Source: Pantanalinema sp.
GTDB taxonomy: Bacteria > Cyanobacteriota > Sericytochromatia > S15B-MN24 > UBA4093
Direction of reading: 5' to 3'
Assembly (NCBI GenBank): GCA_036704125.1
Contig: DATNQI010000025.1
Location: 1-53,724 of the forward strand
Length of the DNA: 53,724 nt
Every line of letters starts with the position of its first letter. The first letter of the stretch is position 1. Positions 18,246 through 27,255 of this stretch are shown here, piece by piece. The notes beneath the pieces were generated by a model. That model did not search any database and was not told the DNA's origin. It saw only the letters and a program-made list of their open reading frames with translations. The position numbers were made by a program, and so were the translations under genes.

Positions 18246-19612
18246 GCTTCAAGCGCTATTCGACGTACAAGGCCAGCGGTGTCAAATGGCTAGATGTAGT
18301 GCCGTCTCACTGGGAAATGAAGCGACTCCGCTATGTAGCTGCCCTGAATCCACCCAGGTCCGAAGTGAGCGACCTTCCTGGTTCAATGCCTGTCTCTTTC
18401 CTTCCGATGGAGTTGATTGGCGACGACGGTACCCTACGCTTGCTCAACGAAAAGAAGCTTGACGACATCGGTACTGGCTACTCGTATTTCCGCGAGGGTG
18501 ATATCACGATCGCCAAGATTACTCCTTGCTACGAAAATGGAAAAGGCGCCCTGATGCAAGGGCTTGTCAATGGAATTGGGTTTGGAACCACTGAGCTAAT
18601 TGTCGTCCGTCCCAACCCGGAGCTGGCAAGTGGTGCTTTCCTGCACTACCTCTTCAACTCTTCGGAGTTCCGGAAACTCGGTGAAGGTCAAATGTACGGG
18701 GCGGGAGGACAAAAGCGGATCCCTGATACCTTCGTACGGGACTTCAAAGCCGCGCTCCCCCCCCTAGTTGAGCAAGGTGCCATCGTAGACTTCCTCGACC
18801 GTGAGACGGCAAAGATCGATGTACTCGTGGCCGAGCAGCAGCGGCTTGTCGAGTTGCTGGAAGAGAAACGCCAAGCTGTCATCTCTCATGCCGTGACCAA
18901 GGGATTGAATTCCGAGGCTGCGATGAACGACTCAGGTATCAAGTGGCTTGGGGAAGTGCCCGCTCATTGGAAGGTCGTTTGTGTAAGGCGAATCATAGAA
19001 CGGTTCGAGCAAGGCTGGAGTCCAGATTGCCTCGGATTCTCCGCAGAAGAAGGGTCTTGGGGCGTTCTCAAGTCGGGCTGCGTCAATTGGGGTGTCTTCA
19101 ATGAGAATGAGAACAAGGCGCTTCCTGAAAGCCTCGAGCCAATTCCTGCACTGGAGGTTCGAGCAGGTGACGTGCTGATGTCTCGCGCAAGCGGATCTCC
19201 GGAATTGATTGGGTCAGTGGCTTACGTATACTCAACAAGGCCCGCGCTGATGTTGTCAGACAAGATTTTTCGGCTTCACCCATCGCCTTCTATCAACCCT
19301 GAGTATCTAGTCGCAGTGTTTAACTCGACCTGTGTTCGGGCTCAGATCGTCAGTTCAATCAGCGGCGCGGAGGGGCTGGCCAACAATCTTTCACAGGCAT
19401 CTATTAAGAGCTTCTACCTGGTGCTCCCCCCTCGCGACGAGCAAGCTGCAATCATTGCTTTCATCAAGCAGGAAGTAGCGCTGCTTGATCGCCTATCTGA
19501 AGAGACCAAGAGAGCAATCGCTACTCTTCAGGAACGCCGTTGCGCTCTCATTTCAGCGGCCGTAACCGGACAAATCGACGTCCGCACACCGGTGGAGGCC
19601 CTTGCTGTATGA
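18242..19612 (+). CDS. hsdS: Type I restriction specificity subunit HsdS
   Basis: 456 residues with the two-fold layout of HsdS: two target-recognition domains, each opened by a related segment (ASGVKWLDVVPSHWEMKRL near residue 11 and DSGIKWLGEVPAHWKV near 229) and each closed by a coiled-coil spacer (LPPLVEQGAIVDFLDRETAKI and LPPRDEQAAIIAFIKQEVA). It sets the bipartite DNA target. GTG 18242 overlaps hsdM. Codon use is visibly less GC-biased here than in the flanking genes, as is usual for these variable genes. The target sequence cannot be predicted from sequence alone. Confidence 0.95.
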
Positions 19613-20550
19613 GCGACCTGAAGCTGTTCCGATATGATGAGCAGTCAGCCACCGCCCTTCCGGGCGATGCGCGTCCGATTGAGAAATCCCTTCAGAAGCT
19701 AATCGAAAGCCAGATGGAGACCTTCCTCGGCGTGCGCTGCCTGGCAAGCGAGTACAGCACGGGGAAGACCCACAAGGGACGCATCGATAGCCTCGGCCTC
19801 GACGAGAACGGCTGCCCCGTCATCATCGAGTACAAGCGCCACATCAACGAGAACGTCATCAACCAGGGCCTGTTCTACCTCGACTGGCTGCTCGACCACC
19901 AGGCCGAGTTCCGCTGGCTGGTGATGGAGCAGCTCAACAAAGAAGATGCGAACAACATCCAGTGGCAGGGCACCCGCCTGCTGTGCATCGCCGCCGACTT
20001 TACCAAGTACGACGAGCACGCCGTGGCGCAGATCAACCGCAACATCGAGTTGATCCGCTACAAGCTGTTCGGGCCTGACCTGCTTCTTCTCGAACTCGTC
20101 AACGCGGTGAGCGGCCCGAGTACCGCGCTGACGACCACAAACACATCAGAGCCAGAGCTAGAGCCCGTCGTTACTTCGGAGAAGTCAACCACCAAGACCA
20201 ATGCCCAGCAAATCGGATCTGCCTCCCCCGCGCTGCGTGGTCTGCTCGAACAAATGGAAAGCTTCATCACCTCACTGGGCGACGACGTCCAAGTGAATCC
20301 GCTCAAGTTGTACACGGCCTACCGGCGCTTGCGCAACTTCGCGTGCTCCACTGTCGTGCCCAAACAAGACGCCCGCATCCTACTCTGGCTGAGCATCGAC
20401 CCCGCCAGCGTGCAGCTCGAAGAAGGCTTCACCCGGGATGTCAGCAACATCGGCCACTGGGGCACGGGAAATCTGGAGGTCTCAATCCGCGATGAGCGGT
20501 CGCTTGAGAAAGCAAAGGCCCTCATTCTGCGCTGCTACCAGGAGAGTTGA
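19609..20550 (+). CDS. PD-(D/E)XK nuclease-like protein with DUF5655 C-terminal domain
   Basis: 313 residues. Residues about 45-80 carry a restriction-like core: an Asp in GRIDSLGLDENG followed by VIIEYKR, i.e. the D...(E)xK pattern of PD-(D/E)XK nucleases. The C-terminal ~105 residues (from LRGLLEQMESFI to ALILRCYQES) match DUF5655, annotated in databases as a predicted transport-type domain but often found in restriction loci. A Thr/Glu-rich linker joins the two. ATG 19609 overlaps the hsdS stop (ATGA) and the gene ends just before hsdR, so it is an integral member of the type I operon. It may be an accessory nuclease or a control factor; its role is inference. Confidence 0.8.
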   Translation: MSDLKLFRYDEQSATALPGDARPIEKSLQKLIESQMETFLGVRCLASEYSTGKTHKGRIDSLGLDENGCPVIIEYKRHINENVINQGLFYLDWLLDHQAEFRWLVMEQLNKEDANNIQWQGTRLLCIAADFTKYDEHAVAQINRNIELIRYKLFGPDLLLLELVNAVSGPSTALTTTNTSEPELEPVVTSEKSTTKTNAQQIGSASPALRGLLEQMESFITSLGDDVQVNPLKLYTAYRRLRNFACSTVVPKQDARILLWLSIDPASVQLEEGFTRDVSNIGHWGTGNLEVSIRDERSLEKAKALILRCYQES

Positions 20551-20551
20551 A

Positions 20552-23500
20552 ATGCCCTCACTGCACCAAGAGATCAGCTTCGAGACCGAGATCTGCGACC
20601 ATCTGGCCGCCAACGGCTGGCTATACGCGGAAGGGGATGCCAAGGCCTATGATCGGGCTCGAGCGCTTTTCCCCGACGATGTCCTGACCTGGGTGCAGGC
20701 TACCCAGCCGAAAGCATGGGAAATCCTCACCAATAACCACGGTGCCAAGGCCGCTGAGACCCTTCTCGACCGCCTGAGGGACCAGCTCGACAAGCGCGGA
20801 ACTCTGGACGTCTTGCGCCAAGGCATCGAGCTCCTGGGCCTGAAGCAGCCGCTCAAGCTGGCCGAGTTCAAGCCCGCACTCGCCATCAACCCCGAGATCC
20901 TGGAGCGCTACGAGACCAATCGCCTGCGGGTCATCCGCCAGGTGCGCTACTCTCTCCACAATGAGAACTGCATCGACCTCGTACTCTTCCTCAACGGCCT
21001 GCCCGTCGCCACGGTCGAGCTCAAGACGGACTTCACCCAGAGCATCGCCGACGCCATCGACCAGTATCGCTTCGACCGCCAGCCCCGCCCCAAGGGCTTT
21101 CCCGCCGAACCCCTCTTGAGCTTCCCGAGCGGGGCCCTGGTTCACTTCGCCGTGAGCAACAGCGAGGTCCACATGGTGACGCGCCTGGAAGGCCCCGAGA
21201 CCGTCTTCCTGCCCTTCAACCTGGGCAACGAGGGCGGGGCTGGCAATCCCCTGAATCCAAAGGGGGGGCACCGCACCGCCTACCTCTGGGAGCAAATCTG
21301 GGCGCGCGAGAGCTGGCTCGAGATCCTCGGGCGCTACCTCACCGCCCAGCGGGACAAACAAAAGAAGCTCACCCGCATCATCTTCCCGCGCTTCCACCAG
21401 CTCGACGTCACCCGCAAGCTCCAGAAGGCGGTCCTGCGGGACGGCCCCGGCACGAAGTACCTCATCCAGCATTCGGCGGGCTCGGGAAAGACCAACTCCA
21501 TCGCCTGGACGGCGCACTTCCTGGCCGAGCTCCACGACGCCAGTCATAACAAGGTCTTCGACACGGTCATCGTCATCTCGGACAGGACCGTCATCGACAC
21601 CCAGCTTCAGGAGGCGATCTTCGACTTCGAGCGGACGACCGGCGTTGTCGCGACCATCCGGGGAGAAGCCAACAGCAAGAGCGGGGAGCTCGCGAAGGCC
21701 CTGTCAGGCTCCAAGAAGATCGTCGTCTGCACCATCCAGACCTTCCCGTTTGCCCTCCAGGAAGTCCGCAAGCTCGCGGCCACCCAGGGCAAGCGCTTCG
21801 CGGTCATCGCGGACGAGGCTCACAGCTCGCAGACGGGCGAAGCCGCGGCCAAGCTCAAGGCGCTCCTCTCCCCCGAAGAGCTCGAAGCGCTCGGTGACGG
21901 CGGCGAGGTGAGCACCGAGGATATCCTCGCCGCTCAGATGGCAGCCCGTGCCGATCACGCGGGCATCACCTTCGTGGCCTTCACCGCCACCCCCAAGCAC
22001 AAGACGCTTGAGCTCTTCGGAACCCGACCCGACCCGTCGAGCAACCCCGGCCCGGAAAACGTGCCGGCCCCCTTCCACGTCTACTCGATGCGGCAGGCCA
22101 TCGAGGAAGGATTCATCCTCGACGTGCTGCGAAACTACACGCCGTACGCTCTGGCATTCAAGATCGCCAATGGCGGTGAGGAGTTCGACGAAAAGGCCGT
22201 CGACCGTAGCGCCGCCCTGAAGAAGCTCATGGGCTGGGTGAAGCTCCACCCCTACAACATCGCTCAGAAGGTCCAGGTGGTCGTCGACCATTACCGCACC
22301 CAGGTCGCGGGTCTGCTGGGCGGCAAGGCCAAGGCGATGGTGGTGATCAGCAGCCGCCTCGAGGCCGTTCGCTGGCAACTCGCCATCCAGAGGTTCATCC
22401 TCGAGCGAGGCTACAAGATCGGGACGCTCGTCGCATTCTCCGGAGAGGTCGCCGACGAGCAGTCCGGCCCCGAGCCGTTCTCCGAGAACAGCAAGACCCT
22501 GAATCCACGCCTCAAGGGGCGGGATATCCGGAAGGCCTTCGAGGGCGACGAGTACCAGATTCTACTGGTCGCCAACAAGTTCCAGACGGGATTCGACCAG
22601 CCGCTGCTCTGCGGGATGTACGTCGACAAACGCCTGGCGGGCATCCAGGCGGTCCAGACCCTTTCGCGCTTGAACCGGGCATACCCCGGAAAAGAGACGA
22701 CCTACATCCTCGATTTCGTCAATGACCCTGCCGACATCCTCGCAGCCTTCAAGACCTATCACACGACAGCGGAGCTCTCAGGGACCACCGACCCCCACCT
22801 CGTGTTCGACCTCCGTGCCAAGCTCGACTCGCAGGGCTATTACGACGACCACGAGGTAGAACGCGTGGTCCGGGCGGATCTCAACCCGAACTCCAAGCAA
22901 AGTGACCTGGTGAAGGCCATCGAGCCGGTTGCCGATCGCCTGATCAAGCGCTACAAGGCGGCTCAAGCCGCCTTCCGCTCAGCCAAGGCTCACGGAGATT
23001 CGCAGGCGAGCCAGGACGCGAAGAGCGAGCTGGATGCCATGCTCCTCTTCAAATCTGACGTCGGGGCCTACATTCGGCTCTACACCTTCCTCTCCCAGAT
23101 CTTCGACTACGCAAACACCGACATCGAGAAGCGCGCGATCTTCTTCAAGCGCCTCCTGCCGTTGCTCGAGTTCGGGCGCGAGCGCGAGGAGATCGACCTA
23201 TCCAAGGTGCAGCTCACCCATCACGGCTTGAAGGAAAAAGATAAGGCCGCCATGGACCTGTACCAGGGAAAGAACATCAAGCTCGACCCGCTCACCGCGC
23301 CCGGTACCGGAAGCCCACAGGAAAAGGAGAAGGCGCGCCTCGAGGAAATCATCGAGAAAATGAACACCCTGTTCGAGGGTGAGCTCACCGACAATGACAA
23401 GCTGGTCTACGTGAACAACGTGCTCCTCGGGAAGTTGCTCGAGTCCACGAAGTTGGTCCAGCAAGCCGCCAACAACACCAAGCAGCAGTTCGCCAATTCG

Positions 23501-23800
23501 CCGGATCTCAAGAACGAGCTTCTTGATGCCATCATGAGCGCCTTCGATGCCCACACGACCATGAGCGCTCAGGCGCTCAACTCGGAGGCCGTGCGAGGAG
23601 GCCTCCAGGACATCTTGCTGAACTACTCGGGGCTTTGGGAAGCCCTGAGAACAGAGGCAGGATCTGTAATGCCTGACCTGCTGGCGCTTCGCCAATCTAT
23701 AGACTCCACGGTGATGGAGCAGAGGATATCACCGGCGTGGGTGGGCGAGCCCCGGGATGGCGCAAAAGAAGACGATGGTATTCGAGCCAACCGGCTTTGA
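20552..23800 (+). CDS. hsdR: Type I restriction endonuclease subunit HsdR
   Basis: 1082 residues: ATP-driven DNA translocase and nuclease of the type I complex. The nuclease site is at about residues 145-165 (CIDLVLFLNGLPVATVELK, with D and ExK), Walker A is SAGSGKTNS near 309, DEAH near 420 and the helicase motif AFTATP near 483. The long helical C-terminus contacts HsdM/S. ATG 20552 lies directly after the nuclease gene; an in-frame upstream extension lies inside that gene and is rejected. All domains look intact, so the system should be functional. Confidence 0.96.
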   Translation: MPSLHQEISFETEICDHLAANGWLYAEGDAKAYDRARALFPDDVLTWVQATQPKAWEILTNNHGAKAAETLLDRLRDQLDKRGTLDVLRQGIELLGLKQPLKLAEFKPALAINPEILERYETNRLRVIRQVRYSLHNENCIDLVLFLNGLPVATVELKTDFTQSIADAIDQYRFDRQPRPKGFPAEPLLSFPSGALVHFAVSNSEVHMVTRLEGPETVFLPFNLGNEGGAGNPLNPKGGHRTAYLWEQIWARESWLEILGRYLTAQRDKQKKLTRIIFPRFHQLDVTRKLQKAVLRDGPGTKYLIQHSAGSGKTNSIAWTAHFLAELHDASHNKVFDTVIVISDRTVIDTQLQEAIFDFERTTGVVATIRGEANSKSGELAKALSGSKKIVVCTIQTFPFALQEVRKLAATQGKRFAVIADEAHSSQTGEAAAKLKALLSPEELEALGDGGEVSTEDILAAQMAARADHAGITFVAFTATPKHKTLELFGTRPDPSSNPGPENVPAPFHVYSMRQAIEEGFILDVLRNYTPYALAFKIANGGEEFDEKAVDRSAALKKLMGWVKLHPYNIAQKVQVVVDHYRTQVAGLLGGKAKAMVVISSRLEAVRWQLAIQRFILERGYKIGTLVAFSGEVADEQSGPEPFSENSKTLNPRLKGRDIRKAFEGDEYQILLVANKFQTGFDQPLLCGMYVDKRLAGIQAVQTLSRLNRAYPGKETTYILDFVNDPADILAAFKTYHTTAELSGTTDPHLVFDLRAKLDSQGYYDDHEVERVVRADLNPNSKQSDLVKAIEPVADRLIKRYKAAQAAFRSAKAHGDSQASQDAKSELDAMLLFKSDVGAYIRLYTFLSQIFDYANTDIEKRAIFFKRLLPLLEFGREREEIDLSKVQLTHHGLKEKDKAAMDLYQGKNIKLDPLTAPGTGSPQEKEKARLEEIIEKMNTLFEGELTDNDKLVYVNNVLLGKLLESTKLVQQAANNTKQQFANSPDLKNELLDAIMSAFDAHTTMSAQALNSEAVRGGLQDILLNYSGLWEALRTEAGSVMPDLLALRQSIDSTVMEQRISPAWVGEPRDGAKEDDGIRANRL

Positions 23801-23816
23801 TGATACCGAATGGAGC

Positions 23817-23842
23817 AAAAAGGGGAGGCTCGTAGCCTCCCC
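23817..23842 (-). terminator. Hairpin terminator between hsdR and the 65-aa gene
   Basis: GGGGAGGCT, loop CGT, AGCCTCCCC: a perfect 9-bp stem. On the minus strand it is followed by TTTTT, so it mainly ends the small gene at 23867-24064; it can also form behind hsdR on the plus strand, without a T-tract. Confidence 0.75.
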
Positions 23843-23866
23843 CGATGCTATTCAGTTGGGTTCAAG

Positions 23867-24064
23867 CTAGTGGTCCCGATGCGAGCGCCAGCTCATGCGA
23901 TCGGAACTGCCCCGGTCCCCGTGGTTGATGCCGCCGAAGGCATCGTTCTTCTGGGGATCCGCCTGCTTGGGGATGGGCGCCGGGAAGGCGGCTTTCCACT
24001 TGGGGGCGATGCCCTTGAGGGGCCTGGGGGTCTTGGTGAACCGCGACGTAGGCTCCATTGCCAT
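23867..24064 (-). CDS. Small basic protein of unknown function, 65 aa
   Basis: No family recognised. The call rests on a full gene anatomy: a promoter (24169-24197), AAAGGAGG 9 bp ahead of the ATG at 24064, an open frame of 65 codons and an intrinsic terminator 25 bp after the stop. The product is rich in Pro, Lys, Arg, Asp and Ser, lacks hydrophobic segments and is probably disordered; segments include TSRFTKTPRPLKGIAPKW and DAFGGINHGDRGSSDRMSW. The pattern recalls small stress or spore-type proteins, but that is only an impression. Confidence 0.65.
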   Translation of the reverse strand: MAMEPTSRFTKTPRPLKGIAPKWKAAFPAPIPKQADPQKNDAFGGINHGDRGSSDRMSWRSHRDH

Positions 24065-24168
24065 GCGTGAGTTCCTCCTTTGGTTGGACATGAACGGCCC
24101 GGCGGGCCGATCGCACCGGCGACTCGCACCGGTGCATGGAAGATGGCGAACGTATTTAAGTAATCTAC

Positions 24169-24197
24169 ATCTTAATATAAGTTTGCCTTTCAGTCAA
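24169..24197 (-). promoter_or_regulatory. Sigma-70 promoter of the 65-aa gene
   Basis: Minus strand TTGACT (24192-24197), 17 bp, TAAGAT (24169-24174). It lies in an AT-rich patch unlike the surroundings and predicts a leader of about 100 nt before the ATG at 24064. Confidence 0.75.
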
Positions 24198-24301
24198 GTG
24201 TCATCCGTCACTTCACAAAACGCAAGCCGGTCCAGGTTTTCGAAGGTCCCCCCGCGAGGAATAAAAGCTGAAGCACGCATGAAAAGGGGGTTTCAGCGAT
24301 C

Positions 24302-24952
24302 ATGGTTCCTCGCAGGCTACTCCTTGCCTCCCTCGGGGCGATCCTGGTCGGGTGCAGCGCGCCGCAGACGCTCGCGATGGCCGAGAGGGCTCCCGAGCCC
24401 GGCTCCTTCTTCATCACCCAGTACACCCACCCGGTCTATCACCCCGAGCCGACCCCTCTCGAGAACGCCAACTGCGGGCCCACCAGCCTCGCCATGGCCA
24501 TCACCGCCTACGGCAAGGTGCCCTATTCCTATCAGGGCAGCCGCGACAAGCTGATCGATGCCGTTCGCCTCGCCATGACCGGCCAGAACGATATAGGGAC
24601 CTGGACTTACCCCGCTCAGTTCCCGGATGCGGCCAAACGGTTCGGCCTCGCCACCCAGATGGTCCACGGGGGCGCCGACGGCGTCCTGCGGCAGCTGGCC
24701 GTCCCCGGGCGCATGGTGATCGTCAACGTCAACCCGACCCCCGCCTACGCCGAGCAGCTCGCCCACCCCTTCAATGGCGGGCACTTCGCCCTGGTGACCG
24801 GCTTCGACGGCGAGCGCATCCACCTCAACGACCCCCTGGCGGCGACCCCGGTCACCATTACCCGCAAGCAGCTCGAGCTGGCCCTCACCACGCCGCTCGG
24901 CGACGGCATCGCCCCATTCAACGGGGGCATCGCGGTCTGGGCCAGCCGGTAA
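24302..24952 (+). CDS. C39-like cysteine peptidase lipoprotein
   Basis: 216 residues. An N-terminal lipobox (LVGC, Cys18) predicts a lipoprotein. The rest is a C39_2-type papain-like fold: Cys58 in NANCGPTSLAM, the His in GGHFALVTGFDGE near 160 and Asn-Asp in HLNDPLAATP near 177, in the right order for the catalytic set. Members of this family are often extracytoplasmic hydrolases with unknown substrates. The gene starts with ATG 24302 after a G-rich site and is 70 bp upstream of the ABC exporter; C39 domains and ABC exporters commonly act together in peptide processing and export, which makes a functional link plausible. Confidence 0.8.
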   Translation: MVPRRLLLASLGAILVGCSAPQTLAMAERAPEPGSFFITQYTHPVYHPEPTPLENANCGPTSLAMAITAYGKVPYSYQGSRDKLIDAVRLAMTGQNDIGTWTYPAQFPDAAKRFGLATQMVHGGADGVLRQLAVPGRMVIVNVNPTPAYAEQLAHPFNGGHFALVTGFDGERIHLNDPLAATPVTITRKQLELALTTPLGDGIAPFNGGIAVWASR

Positions 24953-24980
24953 AATCACCCGCCGCCAGGGCCTGCCGGCT

Positions 24981-24989
24981 TGATACAAT
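24981..24989 (+). promoter_or_regulatory. Candidate extended -10 for the ABC exporter
   Basis: TGATACAAT, an extended -10 (TGn-TACAAT), 34 bp before the start at 25023. The 13-bp string TTGATACAATGAG recurs at 35743-35755 before the histidine kinase gene, which favours a real promoter element. Confidence 0.45.
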
Positions 24990-25022
24990 GAGGGAGCTCA
25001 CCCTCTTGCGATCGGAGCCCCC

Positions 25023-27221
25023 ATGCCCACCGGCCCGCTGTCCCCTCTAGGCCCCACCTCAGACGCCCAGGAGCCCATCCTCGGCGTGGTAGGGAGCCTC
25101 ACCCGGATCATCCGCTACTTCCTGCGGTACCCGGCCATGTGCGGGCTCATCGTCGCGGCCCTGGCGCTCGAGATGGGGTTCACCGGGCTGGTCCCCATGA
25201 GCTTCAAGTACCTGATCGACGGGGCGATCGCCCACCAGGATCGAGCGGCCCTGGCCCTGACGCTCAGCGCCCTGCTCGGCGCCCTGCTCCTGGTGTCGGT
25301 CACGGGCCTCGGCCGGGACTACCTCTACGCCCAGGTGGTGACCCGGATCCAGCGCGACCTGCGCCGGGAGATCTTCGCCCACCTCCAGCGCTTGCCGCTC
25401 GGCTTCTACCGCCGCGCCAGCGAGGCCGACATCCTCTCGCGCTTCTCGATCGACATCGCGGCGGTCGAGTACGCGGTCGCAGGCGTCGCCCCCTGGGTCA
25501 TCCTGCCCCTCATGGACATCGCCATGAGCACCGTCCTCCTCTTCTCGCTGGACTGGCGCCTCGCGCTGGTGGCCATGCTCATCTGGCCGTTCAGCCTGAT
25601 CGGGCCCCGGCTGTTCTCGGGCCGGGCGTCGCGCGAGAGCTACGCCTACAAGCAGGAAGAGGCGGCCATCGTCGCGCACGTGCAGGACAACGTCTCCTTC
25701 CAGCCGCTCATCAAGCAGCTCGGCCTCGAGAAGGACGCCGTCGCGCGCTTCCGGGACCGCACGCACCGCCTGGCGAGCGGTGGCCTGAAGGTCAGCTTCC
25801 TGAGCGCGATCGTGGAGCGCACGGCGAACATCGGGATCAGCCTGCTCCAGGTGCTGACCATGGGCGTGGGGGCCTACCTCGCGTTCACGGGAAGCATCAC
25901 GATCGGCTCCTTGGTCTCGTTCCAGGCGCTGCTCGTGACGCTGAGCTACTCCGTCTCGTACGTGATCAACTACCTGCCCATCGTCGTGCCCGCCGCAGGA
26001 GCCCTCCAGCACATCGAGGACCTCCTGAAGGAAGCGCCCGAGCCGCCGGAGGCCCCCGGCGCGATCGCCGCCCCCGAGGACCCCGAGCGGTGGAGCCTGG
26101 AAGGGGTCTGCTTCGCGTTCGGGGCGACCGACTCCCTGCGCGAGGCGAGCCTCGAGATCCCCCGCGGCGCCGCGGTGGCGCTGGTGGGGCCGAGCGGCTC
26201 GGGGAAGAGCACCCTGGTGTCGCTCCTGGCCGGAGACGATCGGCCGATCAAGGGCGCGCTCACGGTGGACGGGAAGGAGGCCGGCGCCTTCACGCGCGAA
26301 AGCCTGCGAGCGCGCGTGGCCGTGCTGCGCCCCGAGCCGCAGTTCTTCCCGGGCTCGATCCGCGAGAACCTCCGGCTCGCGGCGCCGGACGCGTCCCTCG
26401 AGGAAATCGAAGAGGCCCTGGCCGCGGCCGGGCTGGGCGAGACCTGCAGGGCCCAGCCCCTCGGGCTCGACACGCCGAGCCCCGAGCTGCGCCTCTCGCC
26501 GCTCGAATGGCAGCGCCTCGCGCTAGCGCGGGCCGTGCTGCGACGCGCGCGCCTGCTGATCCTCGACGACGCGACGATCGCCATGGACGCCGAGAGCGAG
26601 GAGGCCTTCCTTGCCACGGTCCATGCCATGACGAGGGGCCGGGCAACCGTGCTCGTCGCGACCCACCGGCTCGCCTCGGCCCGGCATGCCGAGCAGATCC
26701 ACGTCCTGGACGACGGCGCGATCGCCGAGCGCGGCACCCACGCGGAGCTCATCGCGGCGGGCGGCCTCTACGCCGCGTGGTGGGAGAAGCAGAGCGGCTT
26801 CGTCGCCAACCGGGTCCGGCCCGAGTGGCTCGCGCGCCTGCCCTTGTTCGCCGCCCTCGATCCGGGCCTGCTCGAGAAGCTCGCCGAGCGCTTCCTTTCC
26901 GAACAGGTCGGGGCCGGGCGCGAGGTCTTTTGCGAGGGGGATGCGGGCGATCGCTTCTACCTGATCGCCCGCGGCACCGTCGAGGTGCTCAAGGGCCAGC
27001 CCGGAGGCGCACCGGCGCGCGTCGCCCAGCTCGAGGACGGCGACTACTTCGGCGAGATCGCGCTGTCCACCGACGCGCCGCGCGGAGCGACCATCCGGAC
27101 CCTCACGCCCTGCCGGCTGCTCTCGCTGGATCGCGCCGCCTTCCTGGAGCTGATGGAAAGGGCGCCCGAGTTCGAGGCGCACGTGACCCTGACGATGGCC
27201 GAGCGCACGGGCGAGCCCTGA
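25023..27221 (+). CDS. ABC exporter fused to a cyclic-nucleotide-binding domain
   Basis: 732 residues. Six membrane helices (about 30-330) form an exporter-type transmembrane domain; the ATPase follows with a sound Walker A (GPSGSGKST near 390). Its other motifs are eroded: the signature reads LSPLEWQRL instead of LSGGQ, and Walker B reads LLILDDATIAMD, with Asp where the catalytic Glu should be. The switch His (ATHRL) is kept. Residues about 605-720 are a cNMP-binding domain (LFAALDPGLLEKLAERF ... GDYFGEIALSTDAPRGATIRTL), which suggests control by a cyclic nucleotide or related ligand. If it works as a homodimer, both ATP sites would be degenerate. ATG 25023 follows GGAG. Confidence 0.9.
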   Translation: MPTGPLSPLGPTSDAQEPILGVVGSLTRIIRYFLRYPAMCGLIVAALALEMGFTGLVPMSFKYLIDGAIAHQDRAALALTLSALLGALLLVSVTGLGRDYLYAQVVTRIQRDLRREIFAHLQRLPLGFYRRASEADILSRFSIDIAAVEYAVAGVAPWVILPLMDIAMSTVLLFSLDWRLALVAMLIWPFSLIGPRLFSGRASRESYAYKQEEAAIVAHVQDNVSFQPLIKQLGLEKDAVARFRDRTHRLASGGLKVSFLSAIVERTANIGISLLQVLTMGVGAYLAFTGSITIGSLVSFQALLVTLSYSVSYVINYLPIVVPAAGALQHIEDLLKEAPEPPEAPGAIAAPEDPERWSLEGVCFAFGATDSLREASLEIPRGAAVALVGPSGSGKSTLVSLLAGDDRPIKGALTVDGKEAGAFTRESLRARVAVLRPEPQFFPGSIRENLRLAAPDASLEEIEEALAAAGLGETCRAQPLGLDTPSPELRLSPLEWQRLALARAVLRRARLLILDDATIAMDAESEEAFLATVHAMTRGRATVLVATHRLASARHAEQIHVLDDGAIAERGTHAELIAAGGLYAAWWEKQSGFVANRVRPEWLARLPLFAALDPGLLEKLAERFLSEQVGAGREVFCEGDAGDRFYLIARGTVEVLKGQPGGAPARVAQLEDGDYFGEIALSTDAPRGATIRTLTPCRLLSLDRAAFLELMERAPEFEAHVTLTMAERTGEP

Positions 27222-27255
27222 TCCCGCCCGGGGCAAGCCTTCTTGGCAGGGTCCC

